From: Amphibalanus amphitrite
Taxonomy: Eukaryota > Arthropoda > Thecostraca > Balanomorpha > Balanidae
NCBI RefSeq assembly: GCF_019059575.1
Contig: NW_024882916.1
Location: 62,001-126,000 of the forward strand
Direction of reading: 5' to 3'
Length of the DNA stretch: 64,000 nt
In this document: positions 1-12,027 of the stretch, piece by piece
Layout: each line of letters starts with the position of its first letter
How positions within the stretch are numbered: position 1 is the first letter of the stretch
The notes under the pieces: model-generated
What the model was told of the DNA's origin: nothing
Seen by the model: only the letters and a program-made list of their open reading frames with translations
Database searches by the model: none
Made by a program: the position numbers and the translations under genes

Positions 1-50
1 TGCAGTTCGAGCACCCCAGAACCCCAGTCACCCCCCATCCCCTCAATTAC

Positions 51-3043
51 CTCCGCGATACGCTGCTGCTGACGGTTCAGCTGCTGCTGCAGCTTGTCGA
101 AGGTGTCCCTGACGGCCTTCTCAGCATGCTCACTGGCTGCCACCAGACGGCGCTCGTGTTCCATCTGGGTCCGGTCGGCCTGGCGGTCCTTCTCCTCCAG
201 CTCCCTGTGGATATAAGGGAGACGCTTTAACCGCAGGTTGTTTGAAAAGATAAACACCATTCGTTAGATTCGTTAGAGCCTTTACCCAATATACGTTATC
301 CAACGCAACATATCTAACTTAGATATGTTGCGCTGGATAACGTATATGGGGTAAAGACTCTGTCTAGCAGGGCTGCGGAGTCGGAGTCGGAGTCGGAGTC
401 GGAGTCGGAGTCGGTCGGAGTCGACAGTTGTGACCGGAGTCGGAGTCGGAGTCGATTTTAGAAACCCGAGCCGGAGTCGGAGTCGGAGTCACCGAAAATC
501 TGTCGACTCCGCAGCCCTGCTAGGTCTGCGGAGTCGGAGTCGGGAGTTGGAGTCGGTCGGAGTCGACAATTCTGCCCGGAGTCGGAGTCGGAGTCGGAGC
601 TGGTTTTTTAAAGCCGGAGTCGGAGTCGGAGTCGAGTCGCCGAAAATCCATCGACTCCGCAGCCCTGCTGTCTAGTGTGATCTTTGTACAGGTAGAGCAG
701 TATTGAAAGAAGCTGCTTGTCTCGACTTGCAGAGAACCCCCAAAACGGTTGACATTGCTTGGACGAGAGATGCCGGACAACACACCTTTCTCAGCCCGGT
801 CATATTTCCCTATAATCATGGACGACAGGATGATACCCAATAAGATAGTTAGTTACAAGTATGGAATTATTCGTTATTCTCTGACGCAGATGCTTTCATA
901 ACCACTTGATCGCATAGAACTCGTAATACATTCTAGATGTAAGACAGTCTCAGTAACCCTGTCCCGTACCTCCGAAGTCTGGCAACTGTGGAGTCCGCCT
1001 CAGACTGAGCCGAGCGCGCCTGCTCCTCCTTCTGCTGGGCGGCGACCGCCTTCTGCTCGGCCTTTTCTGCCTGCCGTCTCAGCTCCTCTAGCTCCGTCTG
1101 CAATGGAACATTGGCATCGCGGGGTTTCACTTACATCATGTTGTTAACATCGCTTTGCGGCATGCTCTGCTTCCTTACATCTGCTGTTGTTTCTGAAGGA
1201 TGCTGAAGCATTATGACTGCACCATTTGAGACTATATTCAACCTTATTTTCAAGCTTATTTTTAACACCCTGTCGCGGCCGTTGCTTTGCTTGTATCTGA
1301 TTAATTTGCAAGCATTGCTTATATGTTTTGAGTTTTGCGATCGGTAACATGCTATGGCTGCTTCGGTCTGTTCAACCTGCTGCCATTTTATTTTATCATG
1401 GTATTGTTTTGATCTCTGTCATAATATTCTATCATATTCTACCCACTCGCTTCGCTCGATTACCTTGAGTTGTTCGACGCTCCCGGCCAGCCGATCCTTC
1501 TCTAAGCCTGCGTTCCTCAGCTGTTCGGCATGTGCAGACTTCAGGTTCTTCTCCTGTGTGGCTGCCTGCCGTTTGAACCTCTCCAGCTCCTCCTGGACGT
1601 CCTTCAGGCGAGTCTCGGCTGTCGCTAGAGACTCTGCGTTGACCGTCTCAGCTGCACGAGTCCTGGGAAATGGTGGGGAGGGATAAGTGTGGGGCGATCA
1701 CACTAGAATGGTTTCAAGAGGCGAGACAGTGATGAAATGGTTGAATATGGTGTTGGTTGACGCTAGTTGGAACAGGTGTCGCTGAGAGCGCGGTGGTCTG
1801 CCGTTTTGACCTACGCTCCTTTTCCTGAGCTGAGGTATTTGTCATTGGTCAACCCTCACGTAGCATTTCGCCCATTGATGCTCTCCTTGGTCTACTTAAT
1901 CTATAGTATCCCACCCCTTCAGCTTTTGTCTCTGGTCTGAGCCTAGCTGTTATTCGCTCATCTGCATCTTATGACCTGTAGTCCTGATTCTGTTCGGTCT
2001 CACGTCACCTGATCTGAGGCTTAACCCCCTGACTCGGAATCCCGTGCACTGACCTGAGGTCCTCAGCGAGCGTCGCGTTCTCGGCGACCAGCTGCTGCAC
2101 GTATCCTCGCATCTCGTCAGCGGCGTCCCGCAGCTCAGCGTTCTCCTCCTCGAGCTGCTGACAGAGCGCTTCCTGGCGCAGCGAGAGCTGACGCAGCTCC
2201 AGCACCTGATGAAAGAAAGGGAGGGCTGGTGACGGGGTGAAGGGCGGCGTTGTGGAACATGGCTTCGTCCTTCGAGGATCGGTCTGTTACGCTGTCTTAT
2301 TTTAAAAAGTATTAAAGTATTTTCTACAAAGATTCACATTTTGAATATACCCTACGCATCGTTCTCAGAGCATTTTCCTTAGAAAACGCCGGAGAACTCC
2401 TGGTCAATCAAGCTGTTAGGCAAGTCCCATGCAGTAGTCTCACCTGTATTTCTCTGGAGCCCACGTTCCCGTTATCGGCCAATTTGGTATGACCGCCACC
2501 GGTGCTGTCCACCGCGTCTGGACCAATGACGTCATCAGTCAGCTGGAGAGGATCGTCAGCTGTTAGTCGGAGAGACCTCACCGACACAGGCGAGAGGGCC
2601 CGTACCGAGCCGGGGCCCATCGGGAGCGGGTCGAACCGCCGCTCTGAGCTCACCTCCATGGCGCTCTGCGGCCGGATGTTGGTTACATCCGGTCGGTAGC
2701 TGGTCACTTCCGGCCGGAAGCTGGTTAGATCCGGTTTGTAGCTGGTTAAACCTGACCGGTAGCTGGTTGTATCTCCTCTGTAGCTGGATGTGTAAGCTCT
2801 TGAAGCGGAATAGTGGCGTCTGTAGGAGCCAACCTCAGCTCGGTGGTGACTCAGTTCCGGTCTCATGATGCTTGGGTCCAGAGCGCGCGAGACACTTCGG
2901 GCCCGCGAGCGGACACTTCCGGCGTCGGATCCGCGACCGCTGTAGCTGCCGCCGTCTGCCAGCAGCTGCTTCAAGTTGCCCACCGCCTCCTGGTAGCGGT
3001 GATCGGCAAAGTTTGGCCGCTGCACCCCTCCCGAGCTACTCAT
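51..3043 (-). CDS. Coiled-coil protein with Ser/Arg/Tyr-rich N-terminus, 5' part of gene
   Basis: Five exons are visible in transcription order: 3043-2444, 2205-2054, 1662-1464, 1097-970 and 204-51. Every junction has GT/AG ends and the phases agree (0, 2, 0, 2, 0), giving about 411 codons. The start is the ATG at 3043-3041, opening MSSSGGVQRP. Residues 1-200 are low-complexity and Ser/Arg/Tyr-rich and include six heptapeptide repeats of the TSYRPDV type (residues 86-127). From exon 2 on the protein is Leu/Glu/Gln/Lys/Arg-rich with heptad spacing, as in a long coiled coil; a typical stretch is LEEENAELRDAADEM. The last visible exon ends in a donor at 50-49, so the gene continues beyond the left edge. 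I do not recognise the family. A centrosomal or cytoskeletal scaffold is possible but not shown. It is divergent from the phosphomannomutase gene. The coiled-coil exons are high confidence as coding; the N-terminal exon rests on its open frame and its in-phase junction. Confidence 0.72.
275..361. repeat. Near-perfect hairpin, about 42-bp arms, intronic
   Basis: The left arm starts AGAGCCTTTACCCAATATAC and the right arm (319-361) is its reverse complement with a few mismatches, leaving almost no loop. It lies in an intron of the coiled-coil gene, directly before the GGAGTC cassettes. It could be a small fold-back element or form an RNA hairpin in the intron. No coding content. Confidence 0.75.
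366..669. repeat. Two tandem GGAGTC-rich cassettes with inverted ends
   Basis: Cassettes at 366-521 and 522-669 each begin with (AGCAGG)GCTGCGGAGTCG or a close variant and end with CGACTCCGCAGCCCTGCT. Their interiors are arrays of the hexamer GGAGTC broken by short unique patches. Both lie in an intron of the minus-strand coiled-coil gene. The matching ends make each cassette a potential stem-loop. Confidence 0.8.
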
Positions 3044-5003
3044 CGTGAGACTTCCGGTTTACTTCCGTTTAACTTCCGGTGACAACTTCCTGTCCCAACT
3101 TACAGCGGCACGTGTCAAATGCGCCTTGTGACCTCCTGTTTCTACTGTGGTAGTATTTGTCAGGCTCTCTTTGAATTGTTGTCACTTTAAAATTCTAAGA
3201 CGAGCTTCTTGTTCTTCGTCCTTGACTCGGAAGGCACTTCCTTCAATTACTTCAAATGCTGCCTCTGCGAAGGTTGACTCTTGGTGCTCTGATTGGAGGA
3301 TTCTTCTGACCTAACTAAGGTCACGACCTCCTGCCCGGCGGCCGCAGCGTGAACGGGCTCGGCTGACCGGCCGGTGTCAGTGACAGCCCTCTTCTTCTGT
3401 CTCCCTCTACTCAGCTTGGCGGAGTAGAGGGAGAAGACACCGCCTGGTCTCGCGGCTGTCTCCCAGAGCTACCTCCGGCCAGCCCTTCGACCAGCCACCA
3501 GCGCTCTCCGCCGCGCCTGACCCGCGCACACCACGGCCGCCCAGGCGAGTCTTCCCTACTCTTTGGCCCCGCCGACCGTCCAGCGCCGCCGGAGGCACAC
3601 CACTGCTCGCCGGACCGTCGACGACGCACCCCTACGGCGCCACCGACGGCACACCGGTCGTCGATACCTGTTCCCTCCGGTCGTCGGCGGACGGTGTCGA
3701 TGCTGTCGGCGGTAGTGGCGGTGTCGACGGCCGCTGGACTCGGCTTTGTTCATGGCTGCGCCGACGATGCGTGAGCTGTAGCAATGTGGATCGCGTGGCG
3801 GAGGTTGCCATGACACCCGCTGCGCGTGCCTGATTTGACGCCGTGATGATTACTCGAACGTTTGAGTTTTTCTCCCCTCACGTGCGGCTGGATAATGGGC
3901 GCTTCTGTTTTTGCGTCCTCTAGCAATTAAACTTGTTGATTGCAGAGTTCTGAAAGTGATAAACAACACGCCTTGCTAGTGATCTGCTCAACAAAACACG
4001 TGACCGAATCAATCAAAACACGATCGGTAAATTATTTTCAATCCATCAATCTACGACTAGCTATCCAAGTTTCTCGGGTAGCGGGCCGGTGACTAGTGAC
4101 CAGTCTGGACCAATTGGGTGGCTATTGATCCTAGCCACGCCCCGTGCTGGTCAGCTGAGTAGAGGGGCACTGAGGGGTGTGGGAGGAGGAGGGTAGGGGT
4201 GCAGACAGTCTAGCCAGGTGTGCAAATGTTAGCCGACGGAAGGCAGGGGACGCACGGGCATTGTGTTTGGATATGAATACCTGAGAGGCCCGTGATGGAT
4301 AAATAATAGGCTGAACGGCTAACAACTAACTAGCATGTGACAGGCATGCTAATCATGATACAAGGATCATAGTCACAATACCAGTTAGTTGATCGTATAA
4401 CCCTCAATATAAGGCTAAGGGAAAAATAAAATAGTCACGAATGACGAAGACGAGTTCTAAGAATAGATCGAAGCCTTTTCTCAGGTTCCCGTTTCGGTAG
4501 TCGCTCTTATTGTCATATTTATTGTTTACTTCTCTGGTCTGAAGGAGGTAGCGTTGAATCGACCTCGCAGCGTCCGCCACGGCTAGGGACATTGATTTCT
4601 GCGCGTGCCAGGTCGGGGTCGGTGGGGGGGGGGGGGGGGAGCTGAAGTAGCGTGAGCCTCTCCTCCGAGGTCATCGCCAGTCACGTGATTAATTTGGAAG
4701 GCACCGTCTGGTGTTGCAGGCGCTGGATCAAAGTCACGTGTTTCGACAGAATGGCACTGAATTTGTGGGAATGGGCTACTCTTTGCGATAAGTATGATGC
4801 AAAATGTTATCATGGCAATGCGCTGATGTATAGAATAAATTTAATGTGACTTACTCCTTTCCGACTTATATCCAGCATCGCATCATGTTTGACATCACAC
4901 TGTTCGTGTCATGATCTCTCGCTTGACCTAACCTGCATATAACCTCCAAGGTGATTGCAACCTGTTCTGACCTACTGCTGACTTCTTCAACCCTCACCCA
5001 CAG
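3044..5003. other. Divergent intergenic region between coiled-coil gene and phosphomannomutase
   Basis: This stretch should hold the promoter of the minus-strand gene and, if conventional, exon 1 of phosphomannomutase. It is GC-rich around 3330-3800. It contains a short hairpin (TCTCCCTCTACTC at 3400-3412 against its complement at 3422-3434) and a G-run at about 4624-4639. I searched both frames of the sense strand for a DVDGT-encoding exon ending at a codon boundary and found none. No convincing TATA box was seen. Confidence 0.5.
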
Positions 5004-8000
5004 GAGATCACGCCGGACATGACCGAGTTCCTCAGCTCTCTGCGCGAGCACGCCTGTGTCGGCGTGGTGGGCGGCTCGGACCTGCCCAAAATCTGCCAAC
5101 AGCTGGCAGGGGGCGACGAAAAGGCCGTGCACTCCATGTGCGAGTACGTGTTCGCAGAGAACGGCCTGGTCGCATTCAAAGGTGAGTTAGAGAATGACCT
5201 GTAAACCTTCAAAGGTTTATTAGAGTAGTTACAGAGTAGTTATACAGTAGTTGTAGAGTAGTTACAGCGTGTTAACCTTCAAGGGCCAGTAAGCCGGCAG
5301 AGATTTCGGTAGCAGTCCCTCATATGGGCTTTTGGTGACTTGAATATAGTTATGTCACGGGTTGCAACTTCAGGCCCTGCACAGTCAAGCTCCTTGACGC
5401 ATGGCCTTTCTCCTCCAATTCTTACCCCTTCTTACTTTCATTCCTGGTTTTAGATCCTACTCCACCAACTTGCATTATTAGCTTAATATGACCTCGCTTC
5501 ATCATCATTAATCAGCATACCGTGTTTATTGATCTCATTCAAATCGGACCCCATTTTCGGGTCACCCTCCCTCACCTGATGACCCGCCATGGCCCGCCGG
5601 CCTACCGGACCGGACCGCGCCCATTTCAGGAATGGCGTGCCTGGCAACAGTTAGACCGACCTCGGCACTTACCCGGCTCCTGAGTCCTGCAATATCGATT
5701 GTAGAGCTGCTGTGAAGCCGGCTTGGGTGGACGGTTGACAAAAGGTGGCCTCGGGTGGATAGAGTTTCATTTGCTGGTGAAAATTTGGGATAATTGATTG
5801 AAAATTAAATAATCATCTGATTTCGATTTTTATGCAGTATTTTTACATGTTCTACGCGTAACATTAGTTTTTAATGTATGTTGACGTGTGTGAATTCCAA
5901 TGTTATTTGAGGTATACCGCGTTACCATCAGTTCGTCAATGTCCCGAGGCCACCTTTACTCGGACGACGAGCGCCCCTTGGAAAGGAGACCCCATCGACC
6001 GGGCGGGGGGCCAACACTAGGGGCAGGCACCGGTTATTACCGGCTATTACCGATTATTACCGTTATGGGGGAGGGGAGGGGTGGGGGATGCGTGGGGTCA
6101 TCGGCACGTGCGGAAGTGCTGAGATAGGGTGAAACAGGTTATTGGGGTGGTTGGGAGTTTTTTTGTAGTGCTTTTCTGACGAAAATAGTGACGAATTGTA
6201 GCTGGGCGTTTTGACTGGGCCGATTGTTAATACTTACGTCGTATAAAGTTATCTACGTTTAATGCATTGTAATGGGCTGTTCTTATTGCGTTTAATATGC
6301 CATTGCCCTAAGAAGTGCCGTAGACACTTGCCACTATTCACGATAGTTACGCGAATGTTTTTACATTCTCGGGCTCCAAGCAGCCCGTTGCATTTTCATG
6401 GAGCCTGCCAAGCCAACATTAGCCCAGTTTCCCCTCGCCCTGGCGTTGTCAGTAGCGACACAGGCCCGTCTGCCCGGCACATAGTGTCGATTCGTGCTGC
6501 TAACGGGGCTCTAAACCGTCGGACCGGTCCTGAATAAGTCACGTGATGACCAGAGCTGCAGGTTTTTGTGACGACGAACCCGTGTGCCGTGTGAAAGGGT
6601 GGCATGCAAGGCCATATACATATAGTGTGGCATGGGCCGTAAGGGTATCGACAGTTATGACTATGAATTATTTTTCGTTAGTTTAGATGAAGTATGCAGA
6701 TGTAACCCCATTGACTTGTCATTTTTTATGATCCCTGCTCAGTTCCATGACAATCATGGCACACAATTGACAATTCCATAACAAACGCAAGTCTGTGATG
6801 CACATCATAAGTGCCCTGACCTCCGGCTCTTCCCGAATTTGCTGTCCCATGCTTTGCATTGTTTTGACCTGTGCCTTGCTCTAGACAGGAGTACTGCAGG
6901 TCAGGGCACTCCTGTCGTATAACCAGTTTATGTAGCTCTGTCCTGACCTCACTGTGTCTTTCTCTCCGCTCCACAGGCGGCGAGCTGATACATAAGGCTG
7001 ACCTAGTCGGGAAGCTGGGTGATGAGTTCCTCCAGCGCTTCATCAACTTCACACTGGGCTACCTCAGCAAGGTGCAGCTGCCACTGAAGAGAGGCAACTT
7101 CATTGAGTTCAGGAACGGTGAGCTCATACTGAAGGTGGTGTTGAGCTGGTTGCATTGTATCGATCAGGCAGGGTGTTACAGTCAGAGTAAAAGGTTCAAA
7201 TTGTCCATGTCAAAGTTCAACTTGATATCTCTTCTTTCTCCTGAATCAATGTTAGGGTTGGTAACTGTAGAGCTAGGCTCTGTACAGTGTACAGCCAGCT
7301 TTTCCCTGTCCCCTGGCGTTTGTAAAACACTGCTCTGTGTCTTCCTAGCTGCAACCCAATCTCTGTCCGATGTTCCCAGATATAACCCAATCTCCTCTGC
7401 GTTTCCAGGTATAATCCTTATCTTTCCATGTTCCCAGGTACGTAATAGGTTACTTCCCTCTTAACGCTGAAACAGACTTTTTCGCAGTAAGGAAATAGCA
7501 TGCGAGAGCCTATTCAAATACATGAAATTTATCTGTTATATTCAATTGTTTGTAGGGGGTGCGAACGATTGATGTGAGTGCAACTACTGCAGAAAGAGTG
7601 TTTCAGCCTTAAGTCCCCGGGTATAATAAATATCTAACCAATATCGCTAATTCTGCGTGTTTCCATACACACCCTCCCCCTATTATCATCCCCAGGTATG
7701 ATCAACATTTCGCCAATCGGCCGCAGCTGCAGCCAGGCCGAACGGGACGCGTTTGTAGTGTACGACACGGAGCACGGTGTGAGGTCTGCTTTAGTGGCCG
7801 CGCTAAACTCCGAGTTCAGAGACGCCAACCTTAGTGTCTGCATCGGTAAGGCGGGGGAAGGGAGAAGGATGGAGGGAATGACTGAGTTTTGGTGAAAGAA
7901 AGAGGGAAATGACAGAAGTTTTAAGGGTAAATAAAGACGTGGAGAGTCATGGGAAATGGGACGATGAAAGCAGGGAGGGAAAGAGAAGGGGAAGAAAGAG

Positions 8001-11000
8001 AGAGAGTGAGTAAGAGAGTAAGAGAAAAAGAGTTGAGGAGAAAGAGTAGGAGAAAGAGAAGGGTGAGAGAGAATGAGAGGTAGGGCTCGAGAAAAGAAAG
8101 TTATAGGGGTAGGGAAAGGAGAAAATTATCGGGAGAGAAGGGACGTTAGAAAAATATTTATGTGATGGTTGGAGTTATAAACTACAATACAAACGTTGTC
8201 TGAATCGATCATGATCCATTTCTTTGCAACTCACTGAAGTTGCGTCAGGAATTTCTAAGCCCCGTAGGGATAAGATCCGGATGTGACGCAGTCAAAAACG
8301 TCATTCTTCCATGGATTCCCGCGTCATCTACTCCGATAACCGTTGATCTCATCAATCGCTGTCTGTTTGCCCCAATCGGTGTTTGCCTCTGTCTGACACT
8401 ATCTGACAGACTGATTTGCTCTGACTGACTGATCCCGGAACTCTGTTACAGGTGGCCAGATAAGTGTCGATGTCTTTCCGCGGGGGTGGGATAAGACGTA
8501 CTCACTACAGTTCGTCGAAAAAGAGGGTTTCGAAGGTGAGTACTGACGGAAAGTGTGGGCAGACGACGGATGACAACTCTTCTTATGTAACTCTGACGCA
8601 TTGGTGGTGAGTCTGGTCGCTGTTTTTTATTCTTAGCTTCGCCCATTTCTTATTATCTTATTCACCCATTTCTTATTTTTATCTTAATTACCATTTTTAT
8701 TAGTTTAATGACGTTCTGAATTGAAATGCATGCTTGGGTCGTGTGGTTGTATCCTCATCTGAGTCTTTGCACTTAATCTATCCCCTTGAAGTGGTATCTA
8801 TTCCCTTGAAGTGGGCTTATGACTGTGCCAATAGGCGGTTGATAAGAGTCTGGGCAGTTAATGCATGACGTCATAAACCCACACCAAGTACTCAGCATAT
8901 ATGGGATAGATGAGCAATACCTTTCCGGGGAAACTTTTATTGATATCTCTTGAACACATCCGGGTCCCGTATTAACACTTCTGTTGCCATGCCCGGGCCA
9001 GTTTTGACCGGACGTGATTCATACGTCTGGATTAGACGCGCCATTGATAGCAAAACAGGAAATGTGTAGTCAGTTTTCCTCCAGTCCTGTTTAATCTACT
9101 GGACCGTGGAGTGTAATGAGGAAGTGTGCCAACCCTGATCCCAGTGTCTCTATGTTAATGAATGAATGATGCATAGTCAGGGGCGCAGCCAAGGGGGCCA
9201 CACTGAGTTTAGCCCCTCCCAAATCTAGCAAGTGCCCTCTGGGAAGGCGCCATCCAAAATCATTTCCGCCTTTCCAGCACTTTAGGCGCCTTCGACGGTA
9301 AGCTAGCTCCATTGCGGTACACCATGATGCGACACTGGCGCCCAGCTGTGCAATTTTATATCTTTCTGTATTTTATAGCGTCCTCTTGAGCCGAAATTGG
9401 CGCCCTCCTGAGCCGATATTGGCGCCCTCACCACTTCAAGGGCCCTCCGAAATTTAATCCTGGCTGCGCCTCTGTCCGGCATAGTCCTGTATTGCAACGT
9501 GAATTTAGCTGCTTTACTGTCATTGCTTTGTTACGAGCGAGGGAGCGAGCGCAGCGAACGAAGCGAAGTCTTTTCAATATAACGGAAAAATCTCAGTATG
9601 AGCGGCCCGGCCCGGCCCGGCCTGTAACGCTTTTGAGAGGCTTATATCTCAGCAACCGCTGGACCGATTGGCCTGCGGTCTTTTTTGCTGGGTAGCCCCA
9701 TCCCTTCTACCCCGTAATTGACTACTTTTGATACATCTCAGTGACCGTCGTGGCACGTGCCACGTGAGAAGTCAAGGGTGTTCAAGCAGTTTTGCAAAAG
9801 TGATGATTTTGAGAGGCCCATATCTCAGCAGCGGCTTGAGCGATTGTCTTGCGGTAATTTTTATAGGGTAGCTCCATCCCTTCTACCAAAGGTCGAATAC
9901 TCTTGATCTATGTGAGTGACCCCCACTGCACGTGCAAAATACAAAAAGAAGAGGTGCCAAATTTGTTCCCATTTCAGTAACTCGGTAATTACTGGGGCGA
10001 TTTCGCTGAAACTTGGCATACAGGTAGTCACCCACCAGGCAATGCATTCCCATGTGTTGCGGTTAGGGTGCTACTGCACGTGCGCACGTGCAGGGGCGTT
10101 TCCAGATCTCGAGAACGGCTGGGCCGATTGCGCTCAAATTTGGTACACGGTTAGGGACCGGTTAGTAGGGTGCCGTGCAAAAGTCATTTTGGACCCCGTT
10201 TGCACGTGCGCACGTGCATAATGCCGCTTCCAGATCTCAGGAACGGCTGGGCCGATTGCGTTCAAATTTGGCACACCGCTAGCGACCGGTTAGAAGGGTG
10301 CTTTGCACAAGCCCGTTCGAAGTACCCTCTCGCCCTTCCGCACGTGCATGGCTCACTATCTCGCTCGCTCGTTCTTCGCCCAAAAGGCGTTTTACTGGTA
10401 TTTCCATTGTAGACTAATTCATGGCTGTGTGGGAGCGTTATTTTTTTTTCATTCTATTCACACCAAAATAACTAATGCAGGAAAGTGAAAGATATCCCGA
10501 AACCACGACTCGTAATCTAATTTCGATGCTTAACATGTATCAGTGGTGCCGGCTCCCCTTTGACCATGTTTTAATTAGCGTAATTGCCAGTTGCGTGACT
10601 TCCCAGAACACGCAACGCAGGAAAGCATGACTTGACACTTGACCAGTAGTATCTACAGATTGAGTTTTAAGAAATAGTGTTGCTCGGGTGATGCTTGTTT
10701 ATCGAGCAGCTTTCCTATCGTCTACCGGCATCCGTTGTTGTACTTTGATCTTTATAGCGTGAGCTCAGATAAGTGGGCTGGAGTCGTAGCGGAAAACAAC
10801 GTCACCTTTGTCGTAGATTAGACCGCCTCGACTGTTCTATCAAAGTGTTAGTACCTATGTGTACAATCTTTGATAGAAAGGCTTTTAGCAAGCAATGCCA
10901 TCACAGGGTAAATACGTTGAACGTGCGATAACGCCCCTCCTAATCTTTCAGCGATCCACTTTTTCGGCGACAAGACGAGCCCAGGAGGGAACGATCACGC

Positions 11001-11091
11001 CATCTACGAGGATCCCAGAACAGTGGGCCATTCTGTGACCGATCCCAGCGACGCCAGGCGGCAGGTGGAGGAACTACTGAAACTGCGCTGA
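5004..11091 (+). CDS. PMM2: Phosphomannomutase (PMM2/PMM1 family), exons 2 to last
   Basis: This enzyme converts mannose-6-phosphate to mannose-1-phosphate in the cytosol, feeding GDP-mannose synthesis and N-glycosylation. Exons are 5004-5181, 6977-7117, 7696-7845, 8452-8535 and 10952-11091 (stop TGA at 11089). All have AG/GT borders. The four internal introns are phase 1; the intron before 5004 is phase 0. The joined product is about 230 residues; the human enzyme has about 246. Family landmarks in order: [10 protein letters not shown] and [12 protein letters not shown] in the first exon; [11 protein letters not shown] in the second; SPIGRSCSQ, whose Arg binds substrate phosphate in the family, in the third; [15 protein letters not shown] in the fourth; [20 protein letters not shown] in the last. 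The N-terminal exon with the nucleophile motif DxDGT is not visible. Whether this is PMM2 or PMM1 cannot be settled here; the symbol is the arthropod-style single orthologue. Introns carry repeats, the last one two mobile elements. Confidence 0.93.
6031..6070. repeat. Short tandem repeat CGGTTATTAC, about 4 units
   Basis: Four consecutive 9- to 10-bp units (CGGTTATTAC, CGGCTATTAC, CGATTATTAC, CGTTAT) lie in the first visible intron of the phosphomannomutase gene. No other signal was seen around it. Confidence 0.7.
7925..8145. repeat. Purine-rich low-complexity tract
   Basis: About 220 bp composed almost only of A and G (GAGAGAG, AAGAGAAGGG and similar) in the intron between the third and fourth visible phosphomannomutase exons. 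Confidence 0.8.
9178..9474. mobile_element. Miniature element with hAT-like ends
   Basis: The left end CAGGGGCGCAGCCAAGG pairs with the right end, which reads CCTGGCTGCGCCTCTG on the plus strand. CAGGGGCG(T/C)AGCC is a common hAT-type terminus. GCATAGTC occurs at 9171-9178 and again at 9479-9486, a candidate 8-bp target duplication, although four extra bases separate it from the right end. The interior contains two tandem units of about 22 bp around TTGGCGCCCTC. No transposase. It lies in the last intron of the phosphomannomutase gene. Confidence 0.55.
9530..10400 (+). mobile_element. CACGTGCGCACGTG repeat element, copy 1
   Basis: It starts with a GAGCGAGCG-rich end and finishes with CTCGCTCGCTCGTTCTTCGC then CCAAAAGGCGTTTTACTGG; the ends are short inverted repeats. 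Inside are tandem units of about 125 bp beginning CAGATCTCGAGAACGGCTGG and containing the 18-bp palindrome TGCACGTGCGCACGTGCA (about 10075 and 10199). Copies on the plus strand at 42227-42900 and on the minus strand at 12028-12640 define it as an interspersed family. Its open frames are repeat translations, not genes. Boundaries are approximate. Confidence 0.65.
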
Positions 11092-11536
11092 CGGCGCCCC
11101 TGGCGGCCGGTGGCGGAACTGCTGAAGGCGTCCCGTCCACTGCGCCCGTCCAGTTAGACCCGTTATTCTCGCTCAAAGTGGGCTATGTGGCGAGGTGTGC
11201 TACCTCGCCGTGGCCATGCCTTTGCGATGACTGTGTTGGGACGTAAACCGGGTGGGAACACTAGTGGCATCTGGCGGAGAGCGCCCGAACTGCTCATATG
11301 ACCCTATTCTGAGTGTTGGTATGAGTAGAACGGTCACTTGTTCTTGTTGCCCTCAGCATTCCCTAGACTATGCCACTGTCATGTGGTTATTTGTTTCATA
11401 TGGACCTTGTTATGAATTTAGTTGTAGCTCATTGTGAGTTTTATATAGAAATTGTTGATCTTTTCATCTATTTTGAAAGCATCACGTGCATTGTGGTGTA
11501 TATTTTATATGCTTTTTGTTTTGGAATTATATCACA

Positions 11537-11674
11537 AATAAATGGCTATGGTTGTTGTTTTTTTTTCTGGGTATTCTTTGAAAGACATTTTGGTGTCTGG
11601 TTCTTGTGTTTTGCGTAGATGGAATTTCTGAATATCAACGTTGTTCTACTGAACCTGGAACGCTGGACAATAAA
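11537..11674 (+). promoter_or_regulatory. Candidate polyadenylation signals downstream of phosphomannomutase
   Basis: AATAAA occurs at 11537-11542 and 11669-11674, about 450 and 580 bp after the stop codon. Either could end the 3' UTR. No downstream GT-rich element was assessed in detail. Confidence 0.45.
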
Positions 11675-12027
11675 GAGTAGACAGTTGTATCCTATGGGTG
11701 TTTTAATGATGAGAAAACGCAACCGTTTTGGATGGAGGAGCTTCAATTGTGGCATTAAAATGACAATAAGGTGATGTCATGCATGATGAAATATTTATTG
11801 ATAATATTATGAAATGCCTCATTCAAATAATAACAATTATTGTTTTCTTTATAAAGTGATTGAAATTATGAAGGATAATGACTAATGTGCCATCACGAGG
11901 TCGAAAGACGGGGGCAGATGAAATGAGTGGAATGGTACGTTTTAGCAGAATGGCGGCCGGACTAAAATGACTGAGAAGTACAAAAGTGGGTGCATTTTCT
12001 TTTCATTTTTCGTCTACTGCCAGCAAC

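Noticed and set aside
3181..3245. LDSEGT-type frame considered as the missing phosphomannomutase exon 1
   Set aside because: The catalytic DxDGT is not formed, the flanking residues do not match the family and no proper donor follows.
10170..10412. Frames with CTCARA and [12 protein letters not shown] repeats
   Set aside because: They are translations of the CACGTG repeat family and recur at 42549-42901; no start or splice evidence.
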